Counted from the first letter of the stretch, positions 31,361 to 44,488 are shown. The stretch: DNA of 64,000 nucleotides from Liopterus haemorrhoidalis (GCA_963971575.1 OZ020612.1:34017916-34081915), one strand, 5' to 3'. Notes: generated from the letters alone by a model not told the origin. Numbers and translations are program-made.

Positions 31361-33295
31361 CCTTGTAATCCATAGCAACAACTTGAAACTCGAATTTGCA
31401 GACGATATTTGATTGATTTCAAGAATGAGGCAGATTCAAAATAGGAACTAATTAAATTATTTGATTTACGGTAAAATAAAAAAATAAAATAAACAAAATA
31501 AAAAAATAATAAATAAAAAAATAACGAAAATAGGTAGTAAGACAAACATGAAATATAATATCTTGAGTAGAGGTGAAATTTAAATAAGAGATAGAAAATT
31601 GTGGAAGAGAAAGAGACACACAAGATGTTAATATTAAAGATAAATCGGAACACGACATTTTTATTTTAATTTTAGTTTAGCCACAGGTTGTAAATCCCTG
31701 TTGCTATGGCGAAACAGACACAATTGTGAAGTTTGTGTCACCAGATATTTTATACTTAAAAACACACAAATCTGTTAAACAAATACTCCAAACTCAAATT
31801 CGCCACAAGTGGCGATTAGGTTCTCCACTTTGGTGTTAGACCAAAGGGAATCAATACACAGTGATATGGAGACCATCATACGTCGGTGACACGGTAATGA
31901 CTTATCGGATAAGATGGCAAAAGGGGCAACTACAGATAGTAACATCCTTCAAATAAAAATTCAGAGCTACAGTTAAACAAAAAATTAAACAATTGTATAA
32001 AACCACAGAAAACAACTTGAGCAAAAAGCAAAATGAACCATATTTTATAGAAATGAAAATCATTTCTCGTGTATTAATCTACGTGTGTACGTAGTATTTC
32101 ATGAATTGTAAATAGCAGAATATGCATTTTGTTTGGCCACAATTTCTACCGTACAAACAAACAGTACGATAGACTATTGACAACACACAGACATCATACA
32201 GACAGACATATAGACATACACGTGAGTAGCGGTATAAAAGTTTCTTGGTCACACCTGCGAAATTCGAAAACGATTTCGATTTAGGGATACTCAGCCTGTA
32301 CTAATAAAGCTATAACCTTTACAAAGTTCCGTCTATGTCCTCTATTAAATATCATAATTTATGTTTTTTATTATGTACCCTAATATTAAACTTGCAATCA
32401 TTTACAATTACACAACAAATGGACATAACGAGTTGCATAATGCTTCTGGCAAGTAGCGGGGTGAAGAGAGGAATCGTATCCCATACGTAAATTACTCCAT
32501 AAATGCTGTATTACAATAAAATTACAGGAGTCGATTCGTTTCAACTCCTAATAAAGTAATGAAGATAGTATTTTGCGATTACTCTACATGTAATTGTCAA
32601 TTATTTTCAAGAAAATTATATTGTGATTGTAATTAGGGTTGAATTGGTATAATAATTAATGTACTTAATTATTCTGTACTGAGTATCTGTGCTAAAGCCA
32701 TTATGTCTTATGAATAAGTCAGGTCTACACATGAATTAATGTTATTCGAACATGCTATTGGCTTATCCTCATATACATCCGTATAGCATCATTTTCATAA
32801 AGAGATAACGTTTTTCACGATAATAAAACTGTGATTAAAACTACCACATAATTATGAATAAATATCTTAATATTTACAGCGTTCAGTACATAATTTAATT
32901 ATAATAGAATTAATATGAATAATATATAACTGTAAGGATTTACAATTCATGAAATACTACCTTATACTACAGTGGTGGCTCGTAGAAATCTCTAATGGAA
33001 GTGCTCCAACCAGTGGCGTACCATCAAATTTATCCCCACCCCCCGAAAATTGACTGCGCAACATAAATATACATACATTGTTATATATTGGGTCCTAAAA
33101 GTAAAAAAAAAAAACAGTCGCTATACTTATAAAGTGGAATGGAGAGAAAAGTGATTTGGTATGATGCAGCTATCATTGTGAGTTAACTGCTGTTGAGTTA
33201 ATTTCGCTATGTTGTTTCGTTCGAAATTTATAGCAGTTTCTGTAATTCGATTTTCTCTATCCCGGCGATTTTTAAGATTGACCTGATCGAATAGC
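31361..33295. other. no gene; dispersed repeats
   Basis: AT-rich. The Tyr/Phe/Leu-rich minus-strand frames at 31,342-31,658 are low-complexity. At 32,140-32,290 a dispersed repeat (TTGGCCACAATTTCTACC, ACAGACATCATACAGACAGA, GTTTCTTGGTCAC) is related to those at 27.2 and 63.9 kb. CAGTGGTGGCTCGTAG (32,971) and CAGTGGCGTACC (33,012) resemble hAT left ends without partners. Confidence 0.5.
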
Positions 33296-33299
33296 ATTG

Positions 33300-33610
33300 T
33301 GTTGGTTTGAAATTTGTATCAGATATGGAAAGACGGCGATAAAGACACTTGAACTTTTGAAGATAGCTTTCGGTGAAGATGCTTTGACCCGAATTGCGTG
33401 TTTTAAGCGTTTTAAAGATAATAAAAATTCAATCAAAGATGATGAGAAATCGGGTAAACCTTTCTAAAATTCACCATGAATAGGTACCTATAGGTATGGG
33501 GTACCTTGGGGTTCTGAAGCGATTCCGTGAGTCAATAAAAAAGACACGCTGACAGCTGAAAAAAGATATCATGGATCAAAGGTATCACGGCAACTTATCA
33601 GCTTAAACAT
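33300..33610 (+). pseudogene. mariner transposase N-terminal remnant
   Basis: RYGKTAIKTLELLKIAFGED, then ALTRIACFKRFKDNKNSIKD and DEKSGKP (33,325-33,466) match the first helix-turn-helix of mariner transposases (family: LGK-ATET-EML--AYG-EALSR--VFEW--RFK-GRE-VEDDERSGRP). A stop follows at GKPF. Later bases hint at further decayed sequence. No TIRs were identified. Confidence 0.8.
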
Positions 33611-34195
33611 CCCTTATGGTTCAGCATATTTTATTGAAGAGCAGTCACTCTCATTCCTCATCCACTATATTCACCTGATTGGCCCCGTGTAACTTATTTA
33701 AAAGCGATTCTAAAAAGTGCTTACAATGGAATATTGTCCAATTAGTGCAAAATTTCACATATTCAATACGCGAATGTGAAGCAATTGACTGATTAGCGTA
33801 CAGAATATGCATTCTGCGCCTGTTGCATACTATGCTTTCCATACAATTAACATTTTTCAATAAATAAAAAATTTTAATCAAGAAAATACAATGTAAATAT
33901 TGTTGACTGACATTACTGCGCATAATTACCTGTCAACTAACAATATCGAAATAAGACAATTCCATAGAAGCCATAGGAAAAATGTATTTCCAGAAGTTGT
34001 TAAAAATAAGTTCTTTGTACCCAAATCTCTGAGATTATATGAATCCAAGCTACAAACATTAATTTTCCACGAATTAGTCTTGCAAAGTACCCAATATCCA
34101 TAATACCGTAAGTTTTAAATTTTCAATTTACTTGAGGGTGAGCCGACCACTGTGTTGACTGCACAGTATTGAATAGCGAAAATTTCGAAATGCAG
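33611..34195. other. no gene recognised
   Basis: Divergent open frames at 33,651-33,923 (minus, 90 codons) and 33,900-34,103 (plus, 67 codons) show no recognisable motif or splice context. Confidence 0.35.
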
Positions 34196-34199
34196 TCCG

Positions 34200-34640
34200 G
34201 GATCTGAACTAATGCTTGGAACCGAAACCGGTTTAACGGGTGTTGTTCCGGATAAAACCGGATACGTAGATAATTTTCGAGTAACGCGGTTCCAACATCC
34301 GGTTTCGAATACTCGGTTCCGGATAAGCGAATCCGAATATCTGATTCCGGATACTCGGTTCTAAGTTCTGGAAAAACACCTAGTGAAATCGAATGAAAAC
34401 TGATTACTGTTAAAATTCCATCTTACTTTTTTTCTAGCCATAACATTATTATGGCGCTAGGAAACCGGTTTAACGGTAGCCGGCTCAGGGTAAACCGGCT
34501 CCGGATACTCGTTTCCGAATATCCGTATTTATAGGGTCGCATATTTGAAACCAGGTAATCCCGGAACCAGACCGGAATTAGAACCGAATCCGATTCCGGC
34601 AAAGTTGATTTCTAGGTCGAGGACTAATTTGAAACCTCGG
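34200..34640. repeat. cluster of CCGGATA / CGGTTCCGG motifs, probable MITE
   Basis: About a dozen variants of CGGTTCCGGATA and TCCGAATATC occur within 440 bp, on both strands. GAAACCGGTTTAACGG occurs twice (34,225 and 34,461). Such motif clusters are typical of hAT subterminal transposase-binding repeats, but no paired termini or TSD could be fixed. Confidence 0.5.
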
Positions 34641-36138
34641 TCCTGTGCTCGGTAGACAATCATCTGACCACGGAGCCATGGCATTTTTTATTTATCATAA
34701 GAGGAGTATTATGATAAATGAAAAAATAAAAATAAAAGAACTAAATATCTCATTGAGAATAGACACAGTCAAAAGACCAGTTTGCATATTAGGAATATTA
34801 GAAATTCTTTTGAAAGAGTATGTATCTTTAAATGTTCAGGCTTATGATAAATCAAGTAAATCTAATTAAAAAAAAAAAAATCAGTCAGATAATCTTAATT
34901 TTCACTCGGCTCTCTCAAAATAAAACACCTACCTACAAACACCAAGATCAGGTTCTAACAAACTATAGAACTTCCCATAGTTCCCATAGATAAGATAAGA
35001 GATCAGCTGACAGAATATGAACAAGTATTGCTATACAAGACATCTGGCATCATCTGATGCAAAACAGATTTGCAAAGGAAGTTAATTGAGAACCGAATTG
35101 TTGTAATCCACTTCATGGTTCAGTTTACGCTGCTCGTCCAATGCCAACTTTAATGTGCTTAAAAGAAAAATTGTTTTGCGACAATGCTAATTCTTTGTCA
35201 TAATTTCCTTTTTTTTTCGGATGGCTTGAGGCCCTCGTCCATTTGAGTCCGGACTCTGTAGCTTTATTATCTTTTACGTAAATATGGCGATGACTACAAG
35301 TATCATATGCTTTAAATTAAATGCGTTTAGCTTAGGGCGGAATGAAAATAATCTTAAAGCTCCATCAAATGTCAATTTCGAGCAAGTCGTTAGCCTCGTT
35401 ATGTTGAATAAAAATAAAAAATCGCAGGGTTAAGTTTCCCGGTAATTGTGTTGAGTGGAGCTGACAGAATGAAGGTTTCTTCTATCAAACTGTCGTTTGT
35501 TGCTGATTATAGCCAAAGGCGATAAGTGACAAAACATAAGGCTGTCAACACCTGAACATATTTAGTTTAAGTCTGTTTTGAAATAGTCTTAATTTCAAAA
35601 ATGTGACATGGTGTAGAGGTTATAAATGGTGATCACATAAAAGCCAGATCTACTGATACGGCTTATTTGCACCCTAATTTTCGTATATGGATACGGATCT
35701 TAAAATTATTTAGAAAAACGAACGACGTTGAAGCGCTAGTATAATATGTCGCGCAGTTCGTACAAAGGAAAACATGACAACAAACAAAACAACTTTGATT
35801 ACATTAATTTTACTCTAACATTTAATGAATACTAGACCAAGAAATGTGAGTTATAACCATGTGCAAGGTTCAATTAAAAAATTTACGAACTCGCGTCATA
35901 AAATTATATTAACAAGGAATTGTTTTACCTGTCATAACATTTAAATTATCGCCTTCGAAATATTGCCCATTTGCACATATACATCGCTGCCAGTCTTTTG
36001 TCAACTTCAGGAAACACATTTTTTCTACGACTTCTATGGAATTGTTTTATTTTCATATTGTTAGTTGACAAGTAATTAACTCAATTCTTCATGTCATTTT
36101 CGTTGCCTTTTTATTGCCATTCTCACCAATGAGCATCT
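34641..36138. other. no gene; repeat shared with 11.5 kb
   Basis: 34,840-34,985 repeats the block seen at 11,530-11,650 (GATAAATCAAGTAAATCT, CACTCGGCTCTC, ATCAGGTTCTAACAAACTAT), here with an A-run between. 35,080-36,130 shows no recognisable feature. Confidence 0.45.
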
Positions 36139-36146
36139 GCATAAAA

Positions 36147-36513
36147 CATAGGCGCCCGCAGAAATTATTCTAGGGGGGGGGGCAAGACCAAAACATAGAT
36201 ATAGATGTCATATTCGAACAATGCTTTCCACGTGGCGGGTCTGGGAACGATCCCCGCTGAGGATAAACATTTATTTTCTAGTTAAAAATGTGTTCTCTAT
36301 AGTTAAATATCATCGATTTAGTACATAAGAACTATCTTGGCTAATAGCCAAAGTTGCTAAAGCAAAAATGTAATAATAAACAATCGTTGTTTTTTATGAA
36401 TTTTATATTTAAATAATATATTTTTTTTCCTAAGATACGAATTGGTAATTGGTTCCAAAATTCAGGGGTGGGAGGCAACTGACCCATCTTGCCCTCCCTT
36501 GCGGGCGCCTATG
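36147..36513. mobile_element. hAT MITE
   Basis: CATAGGCGCCCGCA and its inverse TGCGGGCGCCTATG form the termini. The flanks are GCATAAAA (36,139-36,146) and GCGTAAAA (36,514-36,521), 7 of 8 identical. A G-run follows the left end. 367 bp, non-coding. Confidence 0.85.
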
Positions 36514-36821
36514 GCGTAAAACGATTTTTTAATAGAATATTAAGAATTTATAATAAACATTGGCTCCGCGGGATAAGAAACGTAAACATTATATTTTCTT
36601 ATTGGTGGGCCGCATTCGTCCCAAGGGCCGTCGGTTAGTTAAAACACGCAGTGGTTTATGTCAAAACAGTTGATTAGTAGGCAGTTCTTTAGTTAAATCC
36701 GGCGCTGTATTTAATGTGAGTGTAATTAGTAATAAAACCGTTTTTTTTGTAGAATATTATCTCTAGAACAATTGCAGTAAGCGACTTAGAACAGTAGTGT
36801 GTAATCTAAGTATTATATTTT

Positions 36822-36913
<92 letters not shown>

Positions 36914-38095
36914 AGTTGTTAGCAGATAACCGTAAGTGAGTGCATGGCTACAATAATTCCTGTGCAATCACCTGTCATTACCTATAAACATAGTTGACCT
37001 GTATCACGCAAGAATTTTTTGTTTTTTTGTGCGAATGTTATAGTTTTGAATTATGGTGTCTCATTTACATGTTAATCTGTATCAAATATAATAACAGCGA
37101 TTTTGAAACAAACATCATTCTATGTATTATGTAAAATCCTCTTAATGATCATGAAATTTAAGAAGATATGAATTAAACAATAGCACAAATATTGCAGCAA
37201 GGATATTAGAAATAGGTAGGGTTTTCAAATTCCCGACATTTTTAAACTTTCGGGAATCGAGAACGGGATATAAAATTTCCCGGAAATACTTGGGAATTCC
37301 TAAAACCATCGTAGATCATCAGTAATAACGACATAAGTAATATATATATATATATTATCTATTATTAACTTGTTTATATATATATATATCAGAGGAACGC
37401 GATAAACAAGTGCATTGTTATAATAATGCGTTTCATTATAGTACGAGGTCTGGTATGAAAATCAGACTTACATAGTTTACAAGACTTTACATGCCGATGA
37501 ACCGATAGTGTTAAATTCAATGACGTGTTTGAATTTCACATACCCAACGTCCGTTTGTAGTTTTATCTTATTGTATAAATTGAAGGCGTCTGCAATCACT
37601 GGCAAATTGGAAAACTTGCTTTAATGACTTTTGCTATAAAATCTACTATAGAATAGATTTAATTCTAATAATACTATTAGTAATTGTTTCCCTGTGCATA
37701 CTTATCATACTCACGCCGGATAAAAGATCATCCGTCATAGTTGACGTAATAATAATTGAAAAAATAGTGTTTATAGGCCCGGGTTAGATACTATTTGACT
37801 GTATACTTTGTTTATTTAGTTAGCTGTCATCAGTTATCAGTATTTGTCCCCATTGTGGAATTTCTTTCTGTACATGTTTCTGTCACATAAACATATCTTA
37901 CATAATATATTTCTAAAAAAATCAGCTGTGGCCACTACAGGACCGACCGCCATCACAAGGTACTTGTTTAATTTACGCTGCTTTATCAAAAAATGTCTCA
38001 AATAAAATTTGTTCGTTATTGCTTTTATAGCAACTTATGTTAAATAATGTTTTTTTAAATATTTCTCTGTTGTGAAATATTCGCAAAAATCTTAA
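36514..38095. other. no gene; TA microsatellites
   Basis: (TA)n at about 36,827-36,910, with shorter runs at 37,339-37,357 and 37,377-37,390. CAGACCTCGTAC-like sequence near 37,445 (inverted) and ACCTCAGTAAACG at 39,391 with TTATAACGCG resemble pogo/Tigger ends but cannot be paired. Confidence 0.5.
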
Positions 38096-38099
38096 AATC

Positions 38100-38370
38100 G
38101 ACACGAGTAAACTCCCATTTCTATTTAACCGATTTTTACCGGTTTATTAAGTTGATCAACTTGTGCCATTGATGTCAAAAGATTAAATATGAAGTTTCAT
38201 AAAAATCCTTTTAGCCGAATTTGCTCTGCACGTATACACAGACTGACAGACAGACATCATACGAAAAATAGTTAAAGCGTTATGTAGGGACCTCAATTCG
38301 TGGAGATCCATCGAAATCTCGAAAAGTCAAAATCGGTATTATCACAATACCTCCCTTATATATGTACGTC
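38100..38370. repeat. dispersed repeat, two copies (also 41,480-41,760)
   Basis: CGAATTTGCTCTGCACGT, ACAGACTGACAGACAGACAT, TCGAAAAGTCAAAATCGGTA and CAATACCTCCCT recur in order at 41,610-41,735. The same layout is common in insect genomes; I cannot name the family. Confidence 0.65.
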
Positions 38371-39989
38371 GGCGGTTGGTAAAAATAAAGTACAATTTCT
38401 ATCTATGCGCAGTTTTCTCTCTGTCATCGGGCCCCTAATTATCGTTTTCCACGAGAGGGGTGGGGGGGTTATATAAAATAAAATGGTTACTGTCATAATG
38501 AAACTTATTATAACACTAAATTAAATTTTATAATGACTCTGTTATGAATGCAAAATAGAAAAAAAAATAATAAATTTAAGTTCACAAAACCATAAGGGTT
38601 TGGAATAAAACACTTAAAAGTGATGACTCTAGTGTGAGGAGAAGAAGTGCCCGTCCTGGTCCCTTACTGCGGGCGCCCATTATTACAAGCAATTTTGTAA
38701 ACTGGTGTACCAATGAAAAATATCCTATTTGTTTTAAAGTTGGTATTCCGAAATTAGCTGATCAAGTGTTTGTCATCGTAACTCTGAACCCTCAAAATAT
38801 TTACAAAAAAAAACTATTTGACTTCACCCTGGCTGCTGTACCTATTTAAAAAATCGGGGCAAAAACGGTCTTAAAATGCCATTTAATAGCATGATGCTGC
38901 ATTCCAATTAGTTCAATTTAATGATCTTAAACAGCCTATAATAAAATTGTGGGTTCAAGCACGAGTTAAATCAAATTGTCATTTGTCCCACTGATTACCA
39001 CCAGAGGCGCTAAATGACAAAACATTAGGTTTTGCCTTCTTTTAAAAGTCTAACATAGTTATAGTGAAACAAATGCAGTAACAGTTGTCTGGAAATAAAA
39101 TAAGTTAGCGACCCGTCGGCGCCACCTCCGCGATCAGCGGCATTTCTTAAAGGACCTCTCTAAATTGCAACACATTTTGCAAGAAGCAGGTAGAGGAATA
39201 TGATTATGAATAAAATATTAACACTATTTCATTTTAGATCCATTTCCGACAGATTTATAAAGATGAGTTTGATGAAGTTTGAGGAAAGGTATGTTAGAAA
39301 TACAAAAAAAATACGATTTTTTATCGGCAGACACTTTAATTGCTTAAACTTTAGTTTCTAAAGCGACAAAGTACAAATACATAAAGTAAGACCTCAGTAA
39401 ACGTAGTCCTATTAAACGGTGCATTGTTATAACGCGGTTTTGCCAGCTACAGGCTTCCTCGACAAAAGTGTATCACATCAACCACCCAAATTAAAGCCCA
39501 ATTATAATAGAAAATGAGATCATGAGTGGGATAATAAAGCTACACAGGGTGGGTAAAGCAAGTAGTTCGTTTACAAGTTATGATGTACAATGTGCTGCAA
39601 ACACTAACAGCTCAGATTGTTATGGTAACGTGGCGATTGGCATTGAGTAACGGTTGCTTATACACTTTCGGAGCTGCGAATGTTTACAGTTAAAAGTTTG
39701 CGAAGTGCACGTTTGATTACACATTTTTTTGTACTATTATTAAAGGATGAATGAGAATGCAGGATAGCACATGTTCAGTACAGCACATAAAACTTTTTTC
39801 TATTCGACTAATACATACTAAATCAAAATATATTATTTCTATATTTTATATGATTCGTTTAGCGTATGTATAGGCTATTCCAAACGTTTAAGTGGAACTA
39901 ACTAGAATTTTCAATTTTATTAGTTACCATGAGCTCTCCACACGAGGTTTGAAGAGGGCTTTTGGTAAATAAAATGATCAAAACCTGAC
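38371..39989. other. no gene recognised
   Basis: Contains a lone inverted hAT-like end (CTGCGGGCGCCCAT, ~38,668) resembling the MITE at 36.1 kb, and a G-run near 38,458. No coding evidence. Confidence 0.4.
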
Positions 39990-39993
39990 TTAA

Positions 39994-40617
39994 CCCAAGC
40001 TTGACCAAATGGGGTGTGTCACACCCCAGTATATTAATAGTGGAAATGATGTATCTATTGACAATATTTATAAATTAGTTAATATTTAATAATTTAATTT
40101 TTAATCGACAAAAAAATCAAAAACACAATTTACAAATTTACAAATTTACAAAAAAATATGTCTAAATTATATTTGGCAACAGCGCAATTCGAACGAATTA
40201 TAAATAAATAAACGTTGTTAGTATCTCATAGCAACTAATTCAAAATTCAAGCTTTGCTTGAGAAATGAGAAAGAAATTGTCTCCCCCACCAAAATTCATA
40301 GACCAATCAGAGAGCTAGCTAAATTAGTATGTGTGAGAGTTGGTGTGAACGAGAGATGCAATGTTGTCAGTCAACACGCAACTTGAAGTATGATGCAATT
40401 TAGGAAAGAAATTGGCGTGATTTTGACTTTTATTGAAAAAATTATTAAAAAAGCATTAAATAATTACTTTGATTTTTTTTTTTGTAATATTGTTGTATAG
40501 GCTTGACAGCATCTAACTGTATAAATTTTACCTTATTTTAATTGATATTAAATGAGAAAAGCCTAGGGTATACTACACTCCACTTGGTTGGATGTGTATA
40601 TTTTGGTCAACAACGGG
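39994..40617. mobile_element. piggyBac-like non-autonomous element
   Basis: TTAA flanks both sides (39,990-39,993; 40,618-40,621). The termini are CCCAAGCTTGACCAAA and the inverse of TTTGGTCAACAACGGG; the CCC...GGG ends with TTAA sites are the piggyBac hallmark. Next to the left end is the palindrome GGGGTGTGTCACACCCC. 624 bp, no transposase. Confidence 0.75.
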
Positions 40618-40621
40618 TTAA

Positions 40622-42438
40622 ACGGTAAAAGTTACTAAAATTTAAAAACTAATTCCGCTTAAACCAAAGAATCAGGCTACAGTTAATCTTTTTATGTTCA
40701 TCTTAGTAATGATTTACTTTCCTGAAAGAAAATCTCAATCATACTTCTGGCTGCAGCACCCTCTATTAAAAGTTTCCACGAGCTGCCACTGCACACTAGT
40801 ATGGCACTACACACCGGCTGAGAATTACTGCTTTAATATTACACATGATAGTCAACTTTTAAACAGTGCGGTTCAATAACTTCTAGAACTTAAATAAGAA
40901 ACCAACGAAATCTGGAAAACAAAAATCACTCAAGGAAGGGAGTGGAGAATAAAAATTAATAAAGAGCAAGCAGGGAAATAGAATAGGTTACATGTAATGG
41001 AAAATATGTGTGAAGCCGAAACCTAAGTAGACAAAAAAGAAGACATGCCGTTCTTCAAATTTTTCGTCGTTTCAAACTATAATCGCCAATGTTTCAAAAT
41101 AAAAAAATATGTAAACTTGTATAAGAAATCATCGAAATCTGTATGGCCTCAAAACAAAATCCAATGGAACTAATTCAAAGCTCGAAATGAAAAATTTCAC
41201 GAACCGGAACGCTACAAAAAAAAAAAACACTCATCTCTAGCAACTACTTAAACAAAATATGTTCTAACTGAAAAAAATTGTAACTTGTTAAATTATGTTG
41301 ACAATTTCACGATACGAACTTACATATCATAGTACATGTCAAAATAAATAAAATATCGCAAAAATATGAAAAATTATAAATATATATTAAACCGTATCAA
41401 AAAATGTTTCAAATAAAAGTAGATAGTTACCTATTGCTTGTAACTTTTGTTAGTTTTTATTTATTTATTTTTTTTTTAACTGAAACATGTAAAAGCGACA
41501 TCAGTGAACTATCCATTCCGATAGACAAATCTGTACCAAAAGTTTTAAAAAATGAGGTATTTACCTAAGTCTGAAGCTTAAATATTAAATTTCTTAAAAA
41601 TCCGTTTAACCGAATGTGCTCTACACGTGTCCACAGACATCGTGCTAAAAACAATTCATGTTACAAAAAGCCTAATTCGTGCTTATCTTTAAAAGTCTGG
41701 AAAAGTCAAAATTGGTATTACAATACCTCCCTCTCTATATGTGACAGTCGGTGAAAAAATAGATAGACATTTTTTTTCTATAAGAAAACATTTTTTTTTT
41801 AAATCTTGTAAACAATTATTTTGCAATGCCAGTGGTGAAGGTTAGCAGTTGTAGTTTTCAAATGAAAACAATACATTTTTTAAATATTCTTTTTCGGATG
41901 AACCGGAACAGAAATCTATATTATTTTCGCGAACCGGAACAATAATTTCACGAACTGGAACGATATTTTCCATAATTTTACATACCAGAACACCGTGCCG
42001 ATTTGCTCCGGTACATTTCGAGTCCTGAACTAAATGGAAAATGAACGAAACGAAATGGAGAATTTGTAATATTAGCTGAAAGTTGACACTACTGACAATA
42101 TCCAAAAAGAAGAAGGAAAGAGAATATTAAAATTATGTGATTGGTAATGCAGAATGGATGACAGAATTTATTAAAACAGTAGTTCTGAATGGAAACAATA
42201 TCAATAAACTTGTTGGGGATTTGTAACTGTTTAAGGGGTAGGTTCTGTGGACTAGCGGTTAGAACTTTCGACGTCACTGGGAGTAGCCCAACATAAAGAA
42301 TGAAACGTAATAATATTATTGAAAAAATATATGCCCTAGTGGTAAGAAACAGCAGGATATCTAAAGGTGCAATCTCCACCCGTGCCTGCAATTTTCCATC
42401 TTTTATAATATTATTCTTGATCCACACATTCGTAGCGC
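40622..42438. other. no gene; repeats
   Basis: CCACGAGCTGCCACTG ending near 40,787 looks like a hAT right end without a partner. 41,480-41,760 is the second copy of the repeat at 38.1 kb. At 42,235-42,300, GTGGACTAGCGGTTAGAACT resembles a tRNA A box (possible SINE, weak). Minus-strand frames at 41,842-42,427 have no family resemblance. Confidence 0.4.
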
Positions 42439-42442
42439 TTAA

Positions 42443-42659
42443 CCCGTAATCTTCTTACTCGATGGACCGGATGTTGCTTTTGTCCTACCGGAAACGCTTG
42501 CAAATCGAATTAATACGTAGCAATTACATGCTGTATTCTTAGCTTTAAGAAGCGTTTAGGACCACGGCGGGCGACCCACGTGGGTACTATTACCTCTAGA
42601 AGGGGTCCCACACGTGTACTAGCATCTGTTCGTCAAAAATTTTTACTAAATTCTAAGGG
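42443..42659. mobile_element. candidate piggyBac-like MITE
   Basis: TTAA lies at 42,439-42,442 and 42,660-42,663. The ends are CCCGTAATCTT and the inverse CCCTTAGAATTT (short, imperfect). The interior has the palindrome ACCCACGTGGGT (42,574-42,585) and CACACGTGT. The short, weak termini keep confidence moderate. Confidence 0.5.
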
Positions 42660-42663
42660 TTAA

Positions 42664-43280
42664 TTATATATTTGCCACAAATAATAGAGTTGATTGTTAG
42701 TTGCAATGTACATGAAACTGTTGTATGAATAAATTGCGTAAAAAAAGTGTTAGTCAGAGCAATAATTTCTCAACTGGAAGTCACGATACACTGTCACTCA
42801 TCAGAGAACCGCCAATGCATAGTGAAAAGACCACACGAAAGATGGAGAGATTACGAGTTTGTATATATTCAAAGATTTCTATAACTGGCGCTGTCTTCCT
42901 TCTTTCAACTATTTTCTACTTAATCTATATTTCTATGTCTTTATATTATCTAATTCTTCATCTATGAGTTCTTTTTTCCATTGCTTCAACTTAATTTTGA
43001 AAAAATCTTCACGGTCCTTCTTTGCTTTCTACCCGGGATTTCCATTCGCTACTTTTTTCATTTAATAGTTAGATTAGTTTTTTCATTTTTTGTTCAATGA
43101 AGTCTACCCAATTTTCTGCCCCATGTAACATAATTCTTCTCTCTAAAGTGGAGTAAAATTTAGTTTTTGTATTTATTTCTGTTCCAGATAATTGGATGTA
43201 GCTATTTAATGGAAGTTCATATTTTTTCTATTTTATAAATATATATTGGTTTTATATTTTTACTTCTGCTTCTGTATTTG
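42664..43280. other. no gene recognised
   Basis: AT-rich; overlapping plus-strand frames (42,725-43,065) have hydrophobic stretches but no family match. Confidence 0.35.
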
Positions 43281-43288
43281 ATCTAGAT

Positions 43289-43586
43289 CAGTGTTTCTCA
43301 ATAAAAAAACGCACCGCGGACCAGTAAAATATTTAATTTTCTAACGCGGACCTCTAATAATAATTGTTGGTTCATTTTTTGCAAGAAAACAAATATAATT
43401 AATGAGCCACTAAATACATTTATTTTATTTGTAGAAAATCACAGAAAGTTTACAGAAAATTAACAAAATATAAATTATTTACATAAAAAAATTAAAATAA
43501 AAAAAAAAAAAAAACGCAAAAAACACATACAAAAACATTCGCAGACGACTAAAATTTTTCTGCGGACCACCTGTTGAGAGACACTG
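43289..43586. mobile_element. hAT MITE (CAGTGTTTCTCAA type)
   Basis: CAGTGTTTCTCAA and the inverse of TTGAGAGACACTG, with GCGGACC blocks at both subtermini. The flanks ATCTAGAT (43,281-43,288) and TTCTAGAT (43,587-43,594) match 7 of 8. An A-run fills the centre. Confidence 0.88.
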
Positions 43587-44085
43587 TTCTAGATGTTATT
43601 AATTTAGATGTTACAAGTTTAAATTCTAATTTTTAAGCTGGTTACCTTTGATCTCCAAACATGTTTATAAATAGAAACAATAGAACACAATAGACGTAAG
43701 TAAACCTGGAATACAGGTTGTCTATTGTCTTATCTGTTGTGGCAATTTTTTTCACTCGAAACTTAATTGTAAACCTTTTTCTGGCATTCTGCTTTTAATT
43801 TGCGTAACATAAGAACAAGATTTTCTTACTTTTCAAGTATTTATCTCCAACTGGGTCTCTCTTTCCTTCGCATTTCCCATGTTTCAAAAATATTTAAAGA
43901 GTATGTGTTGAAAACAGTTAAGCGCAAAATTTGCATATTTGAGACTTAAATTGCAAAAGTGTATAGTTATAATAAAATAATTCCTTATCAACCAACTTTG
44001 CCTTTTTTTCTACAAATTTAATCCTTGACGACCTAATATAATTTCTAATTACTAACAGAATTGGCAACGCCAGGCTAAGTATGCC
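43587..44085. other. no gene recognised
   Basis: AT-rich intergenic-type sequence. Confidence 0.4.
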
Positions 44086-44087
44086 TA

Positions 44088-44488
44088 TACTCTATCTCAA
44101 AAAGGCTGATAGTAATAAATCATTTTGTCAGGCAGTTACCAGTGGCGTGCACATTTTAAACACGTTTAAATTGGTTTTGTGTATTTCTATATTACTATTT
44201 ATCATTTTATTAAACGCACGCCTGTGACCATATTTATCATATCATTAAACACACCCATGTGACCATATTTTTTCTAAAAATTTTAGGGTCATATTTTTAT
44301 GGTCTATTGTGTTTAACCCTAGTTCGTATTCCCATATAATATGTGCGGCACACTCGGTTGTTTTTAACAATATTTCGTTTCGAACTATTCATATTTTGTC
44401 GCTTTTGTTTTGCCACTTCTGTGTGACAAAACAATAACTTTTTACAAATAATAAATTTTATTACTATCAGTCTTTTTGAGATAGAGTA
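44088..44488. mobile_element. TA-flanked inverted-repeat element
   Basis: Arms TACTCTATCTCAAAAAGG, CTGATAGTAATAAAT (44,088-44,120) and the inverse (44,455-44,488) match with one mismatch. TA flanks both ends (44,086-44,087; 44,489-44,490). The interior includes two copies of CA(T/C)GTGACCATATTT. TA sites suggest a Tc1/mariner-type MITE. Confidence 0.65.

Noticed and set aside
31342..31658. Hydrophobic Tyr/Phe-rich minus-strand frames as membrane proteins
   Set aside because: Low-complexity AAATA-type DNA produces such residues by chance; no start context or homology.
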